Shown: positions 31,898 through 44,011, counted from the stretch's first letter. The stretch is DNA of 64,000 nucleotides from Bolinopsis microptera (GCF_026151205.1 NC_087072.1:11756169-11820168), one strand, 5' to 3'. A program made the numbers and translations. Notes: a model not told the origin generated them from the letters alone.

Positions 31898-34800
31898 TTA
31901 ATATTTCAAAGGCGCAGTTTTATCAGGAAGAGAAGAGGAGGAACTGGAGTTGTCCCTGAATTTTGATCCTTTCTTGTTGAGGCTCCTATCAGTATCAGCT
32001 CCTTTACTAAACGTGTAGTAGATCAGGATTATTACGAACATTATCGCGCCTGAAACAGTATAGTATTAGTACTATTTAATAGTAGTGATTACCCTTACAG
32101 TAGATCAGTTAAAATACAACAATTGCAATGGGTTCATAATGGAATCTTAGGCTTATCAAACCTTAACAGGACTTTGCCTCTTAAACCCGGACGGGCACAT
32201 ACCGATACTCGCCGAGTGAACAGAGGTGATCACGGTACAGGACGGGCACATACCGATACATTTTGTGTATACTCTGCCCTTAACCCTGGCACATACTGAT
32301 CCTTTTAAGCCAGTTCTAGAAACCAAGACCACAAACTCTCTATCAGGAGACATATAATACGATTTAACATATTTGGTCATAATATTATTCCAGCCGATAT
32401 TTGTTCCCTTGATCACAACATCTGTTGCGTCAAGAAAATTTAGATGAGATATAAATAAAGAGGGAAATTAGGTCCGTTACTCGGCGACACGTGCCACAAT
32501 TACAAAAGAGACCGTCAGTACGTTCATTGACATCATGCCCAGCGTTTGACATGCCGACATGCACATTGCACTGTGATATTACATACCGACATGCACATTG
32601 CACTGTGATATTACATACCGACATGCACATTGCACTGTGATATTACATACCGACATGCACATTGCACTGTGATATTACATACCGACATGCACATTGCACT
32701 GTGATATTACATACCGACATGCACATTGCACTGTGATATTACATACCGACATGCACATAGCACTGTGATATTACATACCGACATGCACATTGCACTGTGA
32801 TATTACATACCGACATGCACATTGCACTGTGATATTACATACCGACATGCACATTGCACTGTGATATTACATACCGACATGCACATTGCACTGTGATATT
32901 ACATACCGACATGAACATTACACTGTGATATTACATACCGACATGAACATTGCACTGTGATATTACATACCGACATGCACAGTGATAGTGTTGTGCAGGG
33001 TCTTGGGGAGCGGAACATCCACCACGTACACCAGGAACTCAGTAGAGTAGTTGCAGATCGTGTCCTCCATCACAACTACTCGGTAGTGGAACAGCTCTGA
33101 AAGGGGAGGTGAGTGAGGCATCTACCATTTGTAGACTAGGAAAACCTATCAATATTACTGGAGGTTTTTTTTTTCACGTTTATCTCCCCGGACATGCTAT
33201 AATCTAAAACGTGACTAGTGCCCTAATACACAGCAGTAACAAGCTAATAGTGCACTATATATCACTATATAAAGTGATGGAATATTCATGCACCAACACA
33301 TGTGTCAACACCGAGATTAGAAACCCGCTAAGCAGATCACTCCAACATAATGGAGTAATACATGAAAGGCTACAATATTAAAGTGGTACAAAGTTGCGGT
33401 ATTACAATATAAAAGTGGTACAATGTTGCGGTATTACAATATTAGAGTGGTACAATGTTGCAGTGTTACAATATAAAAGTGGTACAAAGTTGCGGTATTA
33501 CAATATAAAAGTTGTACAATGTTGCGGTATTACAATAAAAAAGTGGTACAATGTTGCGGTATTACAATATAAAAGTGGTACAATGTTGCGGTATTACAAT
33601 AGTAAAGTGGTACAATGTTGCAGTGTTACAATATAAAAGTGGTAAAAAGTTGCGGTATTACAATATAAAAGTGGTACAATGTTGCGGTATTACAATATAA
33701 AAGTGGTACAATGTTGCGGTATTACAATATTAGAGTGGTACAATGTTGCAGTGTTACAATATAAAAGTGGTACAAAGTTGCGGTATTACAATATAAAAGT
33801 TGTACAATGTTGCGGTATTACAATATAAAAGTGGTAAAAAGTTGCGGTATTACAATATAAAAGTGGTACAAAGTTGCGGTATTACAATATAAAAGTGGTA
33901 CAAAGTTGCGGTATTACAATATAAAAGTGGTACAAAGTTGCGGTATTACAATATAAAAGTGGTACAAAGTTGCGGTATTACAATATAAAAGTGGTACAAT
34001 GTTGCGGTATTACAATATAAAAGTGGTACAATGTTGCGGTATTACAATATAAAAGTGGTACAATGTTGCGGTATTCCAATATAAAAGTGGTAAAAAGTTG
34101 CGTTATTACAATATAAAAGTGGTACAAAGTTGCGGTATTACAATATAAAAGTGGTACAATGTTGCGGTATTACAATATAAAAGTGGTACAATGTTGCGGT
34201 ATTCCAATATAAAAGTGGTACAAAGTTGCGGTATTACAATATTAAAGTGGTACAATGTTGCGGTATTCCAATATAAAAGTGGTACAAAGTTGCGGTATTC
34301 CAATATATGTCATCCAATGTATCATGTATCATACATTTATGGAACTATTCAAAATTCTTAAATTTGATGTTCCCCAGTCGATTAAAGATCTTTTCAAGTT
34401 CTGTCCTAGAAAGGAAAAACTTCGTCTGATCGTCCCATTACTGAGGTTAGATATCCCCCAACAGAAATTTTTGTACACCTCTACGAAAATTTGGAATGAT
34501 CTCATCCCCTATGTATTCGAAATTATGTGATGCTAATGAAGATGGGATAATAATCCCGGGTTCTTCCAAAAATTCAGACTTATCAGGCTTGTCAGGTAAT
34601 TTTAAATCTAACCTTAAAAAGTACTTGCTATCCCTCCAAAATCAAGATGACCCTAATACATGGTAACTAATCTATATTATATCTCAAATATAATATATTA
34701 TATTTGTATTATAAATATATATACATAGTGGATGGTTGAAGGGGTTTCAAGCACATGTCACTCTCAAATCTAATGATAAGCAGTGGCCTTTGGCACTTCA

Positions 34801-37800
34801 AACCTCCTCTGATTTGTTTATTATTGATATTGTTTGATTGTGCCGTAAAAATAAATATTTGTTTTATTAAATATTTGTTTTATTCAATATTTGTTTTATT
34901 AAATATTTGTTTTATTAAATATTTGTTTTATTAAATATTTGTTTTATTAAATATTTGTTTTATTAAATATTTGTTTTATTAAATATTTGTTTTATTAAAT
35001 ATTTGTTTTATTAAATATTTGTTTTATTAAATATTTGTTTTATTAAATATTTGTTTTATTAAATATTTGTTTCATTAAATATTTGTTTTATTAAATATTT
35101 GTTTTATTAAATATTTGTTTTATTAAATATTTGTTTTATTAAATATTTGTTTTATTAAATATTTGTTTTATTAAATATTTGTTTTATTAAATATTTGTTT
35201 TATTAAATATTTGTTTTATTAAATATTTGTTTTATTAAATATTTGTTTTATTAATATAAAATTACAATATAACACTCACCAGATCCCAGAAATACGATAG
35301 AACAGTTGGTGTAGTTGCAACTAGGCGACAAATTGTTTTCTCCAGCTTTGTAAATCTGAAACTCTTCTCTTCCGTTCAGCTCCGTGATCAGATAAGTGTG
35401 ACTAGGTGTGATTAGGTGTGATTAGGTGTGACTAAGTGTGGTAAAGTTATAAGTTAGTGTGCCTAGTTTTACCACAAAGTAATGGTTTAGACAACAGACA
35501 TTACAATTATAGAAATTTCGTACATAGCTGGAATTAATGGTACAGATAACAGAAAGGTGATGAGGTTTGGAAGGGTGAAGGTGTTAAAATACCTACCGGT
35601 AAAGTGCAGTAACAAGTTATGGATCTGTATGGAAGTAGTTAGTTGTAGGATACGAAATTAGACGAAAATCCAAATTTTGACCCAGCGTATAGTTTAAAAG
35701 TATGTCGAATAGTTTTCGGTCTCCCTAAATAATGTTGCATGAAGAGAAGGGGTCCGCAGACTGCCGGCAGCCGGAGGGGGGGGGGGGGGGGGGGGGCAGT
35801 GAAAAGTGTTACATCGTGACACACAGCATGGCAGATGGTTGATCACACAAAACATGACAATGATGGAAACTGCAATTCTACTTATTAGAATATATATGGA
35901 GCATATAAACTTTGCTAAATAAAGAAGCCTCCTCCTCCCCCCACTAGAACTATTAGCGCCCCCCCCCCCCCCCCACTAGGACTATTAGCGCCCCCCACCC
36001 ACTAAGACTATTAGCGCCCCCCCCCCCCACTATAACTAATAGCCCCCCCCCCCACTAGAACTATTAGCGCCCCCCCCCACTAGAACTATAAGCGCCCCCC
36101 CCCCCACTAGGACTATTAGCACCCCCCCACTAGGACTATTGGCGCCCCCCCCCCACTATAACTAATAGCGCCCCCCCCCCCCCCCACTAGGACTATTAGC
36201 ACCCCCCCACTAGGACTATTGGCGCCCCCCCCCCCCCCACTATAACTAATAGCGCCCCCCCCCCCCCCCCCCCCCACTATGACTATTAGCCCCCCCCCCC
36301 CCCCCACTATGACTATTAGCCCCCCCCCCCCCCCATTAGGGCTATTAGCGCCTCCCCCCTACTCAGTACTCACTTTAAAGGTAGAGGGTCCTCTCCCAAC
36401 CTCATGATAAGCAGCTCCGGTGTGAATATTGAGGTGTATGGAACCTTGTACACAATCTGTCTACAATCACTGTGAGCTGCTAAATCTATGAGAATATCGG
36501 AGTTTAGGGTGCAAAATTAAGATCTAAATTGAAATGTCTAGTTCAAATAGACTTTGACTTTGGATTATTATTCTTATTTCAAAGTTGAAGCCTTTGATTT
36601 TTTAAATAGCAGTAGTCTTGAAACCTTATCACAGCTTTACTATACAGGGAAATGAACTTTTTCACGTTTGATAAAAATAGTATGTTCTATTTTTAAGAGC
36701 TCGGTCAGACAGGTGTAAGATGTTGAGAGAGGGGTAAAGGGGTAGGGAGAGGGGGGGGGGGTAGGGAGAGGGGGGTAGGGAGAGGGGGGGGGGGGGGGGT
36801 AGGGAGAGGGGTGGTAGGGAGGGGGGAACCTACCGGATATCTTTAACTCGTCTGAACAAGAACATTCAGCCCGACTATCCGAGTTATTACACTGTTTAAA
36901 TTCGTACGAGTGTTTAGAAACGGCTTTCGCAGATCTGGGAATAGGTTGACTGGGGTCCGCATTGTAGACGTTGTGTGAAGTGGAGATCTCTCGACCGTGG
37001 ATTGAGGGGGGTCGGTAGTTGACTGGTAGTGACGTCATCACGTTGTCTCCTGAGGGTTAGTGTTTGCTGGAAGTGACGTCACTATAAAGTCTACCTAATG
37101 TTTAAAATGTGGCCTGTACCCCTGGAGCTGGTACGGAGTTGACAGTGTGTTGGTGTTAAACTGGGCAGGAATTTCAGCACATTCCTGAAAAATAGTCTAC
37201 ACGGTAAACACTAAAATCAAACTTTCGGGCTCGCACTCTAGACAAGTTATGGAGTCTCAAGTCTACTGAAGTGCGGACCCCTGCAGTCACATCTCTATAT
37301 TGCAGGGAAAACACCTTAGACAACCCAGAAGCCCGCATGGGCATAGTGTAAATTCGTTCGAGAGATCAGAAAATTGCCACAAATTAGAAAACCCTGCAGT
37401 CTTTCAGGGGATTCTGGAATTTTACAAACATGAAATTAATAACTAACCGTGAGGTGCCATGTAGTGAGGGGAGAGGAAGGCAGCTTGGTCCGGAACGTGA
37501 GGATACCTCTGGACCAGCCTGGTTTGAGGATCACAAGCTTGCTGGACTGAGAACAGTACTGAAGGTACTTCGCACTTCAAACTGGCGGAAAGGTACGGCG
37601 TGATCAGTACCGGGGTGTAGGTACCTCCCTCTGTACTCTCGTGACTTAGACCAATCTGAGGTTTACTGTTTAAAGTCACAAGTTTGCAGCTAGTATTCTT
37701 ACAAAAGCGAAGTAAATTATATTATAATTGTACTGGTCATATTATTGTATACTGCAACTGATTATACTGAAGTAATATTAATTATATTATTTTGATTTAA

Positions 37801-40800
37801 GCGGAAAGCCGCAGAGTTAACTAACAGTTAGTTGAGTGAGATGAGATGTGGTATTGTGGGTGGAGTAAAACTGGAACTTGTCTCGATTGTCAAACACTAT
37901 CTTGAAGACGGGAGAAGATGGCGGAAACATTCTCTTGTCTGACACTTTGACTTTTAGTTCAACTTGATTGAGCGTGTCTATGTGTACTGATTGTTGAGGC
38001 ACTGGAATTGATAGACGCTTTGAACTCAGATGCTAAGCATTGATAATAGCTATTTTAACACTGTTACTGTTTTAAAGAGAACTAATCTAGACTATGTGGA
38101 GTTAAACACACTGAAATTAATAAGCCTTAAATTCGGCACACGGATGACAGATACCATAGTAACCAGGAAAGTGACTGAAAGGGGAACTTAACAAGTACTC
38201 AACAGACGAAGGATTTGTTAAACAGGAGCTAGAGGGTTTACCAGGGTGAGAGAGAGCTTGTAGATCGTCTGCCACAAAGACCACCTCACACTCTGGTTCA
38301 GACAGGATCCAACTTGAGTCACGTGCCAACATGTCCTCCGCAAGCATTCCGGACCCAATGTTAGAGAACACTATCTCACCGCTTTCAAATTCTGTGAAGC
38401 CAATAATATTGTTCTTTTGCTATGAAAATGTTGTCGCAATAAAAAAAAGAGCAAATTAGAGGATATTTATGACACGATGTCTCCTCTTTATAGACGTTAT
38501 CTATTGCTACAAATAGTACCTATTTGCAGTAACTACCTCTAACCCTGTCACTGTAATCCTTGAAATATTACTCTAAACGAAGGAGGAGTAATATTCATCC
38601 TCATTCCTTATCAGGCCTCCCAGATTCATGGCTTATGGTTTATGGTTTATTTGAGACGTGGTTATCAATTTCGTTTTGGTATTAAAATGTTTAGAGTCTT
38701 AGAGGTAACTTAGAGGTAACTTAGAGGTAACTTAGAGGTAACTTAGAGGTAACTTAGAGGTGACTTAGAGGTGACTTAATACTTAAGTTTTAGGAATACT
38801 CATAAACACTATTCTGTAAAATAGTCACTGTAAAGAGAGATTACCTTCATTGAGCAGGAAGTTGTCATTAGATATGATGACAAAAGTAAGGTCGCTGACT
38901 TTCTGCACGATACCCTGTCTGCCTCCCTCCACAGTCATGATGCTCCCCTCCAAATCAGAGCTTAGAGAGCTCGGAGCAGTTATTGTTACTTGGTCACCGA
39001 CCTCTGTTACCACGAACTTGTCGCCAATCTCAACCTCAACCGTTGACATATAGGGGTCTAAGTTGATAGAAAACCATCTGTCCGACTCAATTGACCCCAT
39101 GCACTCGCTCACTGGACAGAAAAATGGGTTTGGCTACGTCTAATTCTCTTGCTATCTAACCGTTAAAGTCTGCAGCAGCTGCTCAACCGTTAGCAGCGAA
39201 TAGACGTGCAAATTAATTTTCAGACTTGTTGAGCTTCAAGTTTGTTAAATATTAACGACTATCTCTCTATCGCGGCATATTTGTGCGCACGTACCTTTGT
39301 TCGGGTAGAGAGGGGTAGCAATTAGGGATGTTGGACTGTGGACACCGGACACGAGGAAAGGAGTACAGTGTAGGACAAGGATACAGGAGCCTATCTGTCT
39401 GGTGGTCCACAGACTACCACCTGAGGAGACACCACTACTAGACACTCACTATTACCCTTCTACTTTTATACTCTACAGTAAAACACACTGCACTAATCTA
39501 CATTTTAGTTCGCCCAATTTTAAAGATAATCAACAGTCGATATTCCACATCTTTCCTTTGATCGTTAATAAAATGGAGCTGCCTTTACTTAAGCAGAGCG
39601 ATGATATAGGAATGGTTGTAACTAATTGTAGTTGGTATATTTAAAAACTGACAACAAACGAACTTGACCATGGTCGTTAGTCTGGATTGTGATACACCAC
39701 ACCATAAAAGAGTTCACCAGTAATCATTATAAAGGAAATTTAAAATAAAGAATGGACTCACCAACAAGTCCGATCTTAACCAAGCCGTCTCCGTGTGACT
39801 CTATGAATATAGTGTTTTGCACAGATTTGGGCTTGAAAAAGGGTTCCATGACTTCAAGAATCGCAACAGAACTATTTTTGTCAGAAATAGTTGCTTGGGT
39901 CACTTCAGCTATTCTACCAGATCCCCTGCCTTCATTTAGCTGGAATATCTTGCCAACATCTCCCAAGGCGAACGTGTTCTTCTGAGGGGGTATCATGATA
40001 ATTTTTAATCTGAGCTCGGGTTGACATGAAAAGAACACAAATCTAAAATAATACGTTGCTTTCTCTTAGTAAGCATTATAAAAAACTTATATAAATCCCA
40101 GATAATATGAACCTAGCTACTATAAAACCAACTGCTATGAACCTAGCTACTAGGTCCGAAGTTTTCAAGCACTTTTGTGACATTTTAAGTGGTTGCATAA
40201 GGGGGGATCTGATGGTTTTCAGGGATAGTTCTTGACCCAAAAAAGAAATCTCGAAACTTAAAGAATTCAGAATTTGACTCTTGTCACTACTATAAACCAG
40301 CTACTATATTATCGGAGGGCCAGCAACCAAACGAGAGGAGTAAACTAACAAAGAGGGTGATAAGCCAAGACTGGTGTGATTGCAGTGTTAATGTGACCCA
40401 ATCAGATCAGTCGGTAAGATATAGACAGGGTGAGAGAGTTGACATTCCCTCCACAGTAGCGTTAGATAGGTGGTGTATTATAATATCATAATACGGACAG
40501 ATAATGACAGAGAACATTGTACCTCCGCAAACCCCCTCCCCTCCGTAACCCCCTCCCTCCGCAACCCCCTCCCCTCCGTAACCCCCTCCCCTCCACAACC
40601 CCCTCCCCTCCGCAACCCCCCTCCACAACCCACCCTCCCCTCCACAACCCCCTCCCCAAGCGTGAAATAGTTCTGCTACAGCAATTGGGCTTAGGTTAAA
40701 GGCATTTATCAACTGTTTAGTTCGTTTCAAAATATCTGCTAAACTTGAAAACCAGTGGCACATAACGCAGGAACCCGGTATCAGTGTAACTTTGTGGCTG

Positions 40801-43800
40801 CTAAAATGCTAGATGTGATACTTGTAGTGATCACACTCTTGTGTCTAGATTCTAACTTATATTATCCCAATCTTGGAACAACTTTGTAATTCCCAACTTT
40901 GTAGTTCCCAAAAGTAATCACCTGTGAGAAGGAAATAAGTCTGACTTTGTTCCCTCCTATAAGTTCTATATAGAGCTGAATATCTCCTGACTCCTCCACA
41001 TACAACGCTCGTCTGGGTATTCTGTACCTGAATCAGATAATTCTAGTGTCATTTGACTAATTATAATTATAAGCACGAATCTTGATGTATGGATTGCCGA
41101 ATCAGAGAGTAGGGATTCCCGATAAATCTGGGGATCCACCGCGCGAGGCGGGAGCATGCGCAGAATGCACGTGCATCCTATCGGAGCAGCCTTTCAAGTA
41201 AAGCAGGAGCATTAGGAACCTGGTGATTGAGGAGTCTCGCAGAGTGTGATAGCACAACTGAGAAGTGTGATCTAATGTGAAGTATGTGTGTGGTGTGATC
41301 GGGCTGCTCTGGATATTGTGAACTTCTACAAATCGGTTTATTCCAACGTTCGACATGAACACTCTTCCGGAGTCGGTCAGCTGAAAACCCACATTTTGAG
41401 TTAATTTATAAGGCTGTTAAAGTTTTAATTCATTTGTACTGTAATTAAAAATTTGCAGCCCTATTTTTGGATCAAGCATCAAAAACATTTTTAAAATACA
41501 TATTTTCAAGTTTTCAACACTACTAAGTACTGCAAATAATTTGAGTCCACGCAATGACGTTCTGACGATGAAATATATTGATCATTTTCCTAGTCAACCA
41601 CGCCTAGGTTGTTTTGTCAAGAAAAGAATCAATATTATTCACTAAATGAAAAATGCGACTCATTTATGACTGTTCGACAATTGTTCAGTTTGACCACGAA
41701 AAACCAAAAGAAACTCGATGAAAGAGGTATAAACTGTAAACTTAAGGTATTTATATTAGCAGTAGTGAAACTTACCGCTACAATATCTCCGAAGAGACCC
41801 CCGGAGACCATGTCCCTGACCAGGTCCCCCTCCTTGAGGGTCAGTACAGTGGTTAGGAACTCTCCCCGAGAAGAGGAGTGCAGGATCTGGGAACCGTGCA
41901 GGTACAAATCAGAGGTTACTTCGTCCCAGTGTACCCCTACTACACTGTCCGGCCACTTCTGAGAGAGAACATGGATCACATCTTTTTTATAAATTTGTTG
42001 AACAAAAATTTTGAAATTTGTTGTAGAGAACTTGTAGTTGTCAAAGGAGGATTAAAATAAAACGGATCGTACACATAAAACTTTACTTACAACACTATTA
42101 TTGAAAGGAGGGCCACTTCCAGTGCCGTTTATGGTGACAAAGTCTTCACATTTTTGAGAGACTACAGTGAGATTGCGGATGGTATCATGGTATGTGTCCA
42201 GTATCTTGCAGTCTGGGTCCGGGGAGATCGGTACTGTCTCCAGTCTGAATACGGATACCTGCCGGATAACGGTCCTGTAGATCAGAGCGGGCTTTTAACC
42301 CTATTGCAGTAGTCAGGCCTCTTGTAGCCCTCCGGACATTTCCCCCTTATTTTAACAGTAATACTTCATTTCAGGGCAAACGAAGAAAGCCCATAATTTC
42401 CCCAAAATTAAAAAGTCATTGTGCTGGAAAATTAATATTAATCACTTCGAGTCAACCCAAAATTCGCTACTTAGTAGCGCCAAGGTTCGCATACATTTGA
42501 GTTAAACAACCAGGGGATAAATGTTTGTCTAAAACCCTGTAACTTTATTTGTATATCCGCACATTCGCGGAAAAGCACGTAGTCCATGATATTGATTAGC
42601 GGGAATCTGGTAAATGCAATTTATGCCAAAATTGTCTTTGTCCCTCGCCCCGGCTGCAATAGGATTTAATATTATTTACATTCTCAGCCCATGAAGTGGA
42701 CTTTATATTGCCAGAGATTTGAGAAACCAAGTATTTTCATATGTAATGAAAATTACAGAACATGACGATCGTTAGCTGATCTTTTTCAAAGGATTCAAGT
42801 CGGAGCCAGGTACGAGTTAAAAAGTTCCAGATATACAAGGTGAAACATACTAACTCAGCTGTCAGGGCAGCAGCTTGGTTAAGTGTGATGATTGTTCTAT
42901 CAGTGCACACGGCAGGGCAGCTCCGAGTAACAGTGCGAGTAGCGTGTGTGGTGGGGTGAAGATGTTCCCACTCACCTGACTCTCCCACAGTCAGTACACC
43001 ACGTGATGTTACCAGGATAACGGTAGTGGGCAGCAGCACCACCTCCACTAGCTCTGAGCCAGCGACTCCCGAGTTTTTACTTTGATTTTTAAAACCTACT
43101 GCAAACCATTCCACTTTGCCGTACTTATACATCCCAAAATAGGAAGAGTTTTTCTGGAACACTATTTGCACATTTCTGCTACAAGGCGAATATCTGGATA
43201 AGAGTTGGCTGTCTGTGTTGAAAACGGGAGTGACCGGATCAAAATAACTGTCAGGTTTACTATAAACAGAACTCAGCAGAGATACTGAGAAGACAGCGTC
43301 CTGAATAAGGCAGGAGTCGACATAAGTTTTAGGGAATGTAACTCTAATGTGCCAGTCCCGGGGAGCTGTAGCAGCCTGACTGAGGAGGGTATTCTTGTTG
43401 AGGGGGATAGTCCAGGTTCCAACCGTGTAGTTTCTGGTGATAGGGAGGGAGAGTTGGGACGTGGTGTTAGTCAATTGGACTGTTGGCGAGAGGACACCAC
43501 TGTAGAAATACTGAGAGGTTATCTTCTCTTTTGCTCCGTTGAAAATGTTAATCTCAACCAATGTTTCCTCAGAAAACGAAACACCTTCTACTTCCTCTCC
43601 ACCAACAGAAAATACCATGTAGTTACAGTAATCTGACTTTGTGACGAGCACAGGAATGACAAAAAGGAGCGGGAGTCCACCGTCTAGAGTGGAGGGGTAT
43701 ACTAGGTGACTCTCAGTCCCATCATCTGAAAACACCACCACTAAGTTGGTGTGTCCTGGGGTGGAGACTTTGATATCTGTACTCTTAGTACTGTTCTCGT

Positions 43801-44011
43801 ATTCTCCTGAACTTACAACCTCCTTGTTGATCCTGACTGTGAAGTAGCAGGGGTCGTAGGGGCAGTCGTCTCCTTCAACTACAAGAGAGAAGGTCTGTTT
43901 GAGGAGGAGGTCATGTGACTGGGACGACACGAACACGTGCAGTGGGGTCACGTGGTTTAGCAGGGAGAGGAGGAGAAGGAGGAGAACAGTCATCCTACCT
44001 GTGGGGGGCAT
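31898..44011 (-). CDS. CATSPERB: cation channel sperm-associated auxiliary subunit beta
   Basis: CatSper beta is a large single-pass subunit of the sperm flagellar calcium channel, with its ectodomain forming part of the canopy over the pore. Fifteen minus-strand exons, approximately: 44011-42851, 42258-42091, 41958-41776, 41380-about 41256, 41027-40922, 40014-39762, 39111-38845, 38391-38242, 38001-37826, 37655-37448, 37049-36834, 36476-36374, 35401-35280, 33096-32971, 32049-31898. Length is about 1170 residues (human 1116). Signal peptide: MTVLLLLLLSLLN. Diagnostic blocks: LTDSGRVFMSNVGINRF in the propeller, PVNYRPPS, NVYNADPSQPIPRS, the Cys-rich KQCNNSDSRAECSCSDE, SDCRQIVYKVP, ELFHYRVVV, and a membrane span GAIMFVIILIYYTF before a short Ser-rich tail. 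Junctions 4/5, 5/6 and 9/10 are the least certain. The start may be 44011 or 43993; a CACAG acceptor-like word lies between them. Confidence 0.9.
32185..32300. repeat. GGGCACATACCGATAC words in CATSPERB intron 14
   Basis: GACGGGCACATACCGATAC appears at about 32190 and 32241, and a diverged form near 32286. The word ACATACCGAYA resembles the 32-bp array 260 bp away, which may be its source. Confidence 0.45.
32555..32985 (-). repeat. 32-bp minisatellite iterating the CATSPERB exon 14 splice donor
   Basis: About 13 copies of a 32-bp unit. On the gene strand each unit contains TGTGCATGTCG|GTATGTAA, the same bases as the real end of exon 14 and its donor at 32971/32970. The first copies next to the exon differ slightly (TGTTCATG), then the array is nearly uniform. 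Each unit also has ATCACAG, an acceptor-like word, so a 16-nt micro-exon could be drawn in every repeat. Confidence 0.95.
33372..34312. repeat. 32-bp minisatellite in CATSPERB intron 13
   Basis: About 29 copies of a 32-bp unit ACAATATAAAAGTGGTACAA + TGTTGCGGTATT. Variants alternate AATGTTGC and AAAGTTGC, ATTACAAT and ATTCCAAT. Open frames over it on both strands (VVQCCGITI-type repeats) are artefacts. It is not tied to a splice site. Confidence 0.95.
34313..34857 (+). mobile_element. non-LTR retrotransposon 3' fragment
   Basis: In CATSPERB intron 13, antisense to the gene. The sequence encodes a LINE ORF2 C terminus: FKILKFDVPQSIKDLFKF, FLYTSTKIWNDLIPYV, and after a frame break FKSNLKKYLLSLQ. 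About 180 bp of 3' sequence follows, ending GTGCCGTAAAAATAAAT, where the 16-bp tail repeat begins. The 7.9-11.9 kb element ends with a similar GTGCTGTAAAAATTGA, so the two families share a 3' end signal. Severely 5'-truncated. Confidence 0.7.
34858..35255. repeat. 16-bp tail array of the LINE fragment
   Basis: About 25 nearly perfect copies of ATTTGTTTTATTAAAT directly continue the LINE 3' end. Microsatellite-like 3' tails are known for CR1/L2-type elements; here the tail has grown to 400 bp. It stops about 25 bp from the exon 13 donor. Confidence 0.9.
35397..35445 (-). repeat. 10-bp repeat overlapping the CATSPERB exon 13 acceptor
   Basis: TCACACCTAA is repeated about four times on the gene strand and the last copy is the acceptor itself, CACACCTAG|TCACACTTATC. 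The intron end and exon start therefore share the repeated word. Confidence 0.7.
35774..36352. repeat. poly-C minisatellite in CATSPERB intron 12
   Basis: From 35936 units of CCCCCC-ACTAGGACTATTAGCG of 22-35 bp repeat about 14 times with varying C runs. On the gene strand the array begins about 20 nt after the exon 12 donor (36373) and is G-rich. A lone G run (plus strand) lies at 35777-35796. Run lengths may be unreliable. Confidence 0.85.
36725..36830. repeat. TAGGGAGAGGGG repeat next to the CATSPERB exon 11 donor
   Basis: Units of GGTAGGGAGAGGGG with G runs. On the gene strand it reads CCCTCCCTACC beginning four bases after the donor CCG|GTAGG, and the unit contains the complement of the donor-like TAGG word. 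Confidence 0.8.
38695..38780. repeat. 11-bp tandem repeat in CATSPERB intron 7
   Basis: CTTAGAGGTAA is repeated about seven times, the last two copies with GTGA in place of GTAA. It begins about 65 nt after the exon 7 donor on the gene strand. Confidence 0.85.
40530..40665. repeat. C-rich 20-bp minisatellite in CATSPERB intron 5
   Basis: Variants of AACCCCCTCCCCTCCGC repeat about seven times. The gene strand is G-rich with closely spaced runs of four or five G and could form G-quadruplexes in the pre-mRNA. Confidence 0.85.

Noticed and set aside
33394-34303. Open frames with VVQCCGITI and ATLYHFYIV repeats
   Set aside because: Both strands of the 32-bp minisatellite read open; no gene.
32555-34312. 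Regularly repeated arrays resembling a CRISPR
   Set aside because: Units are contiguous tandem copies without unique spacers, in introns of an animal gene.
42851-42976. CAG|GTGAGT donor at 42976 as the end of CATSPERB exon 1
   Set aside because: The consensus is perfect, but its phase does not join the exon starting at 42258 without a stop; reading on to the GTATGT donor at 42851 keeps frame and retains a Cys-bearing stretch that fits the family.
43349-43636. 95-codon plus-strand frame
   Set aside because: Antisense to CATSPERB exon 1, which is well supported.
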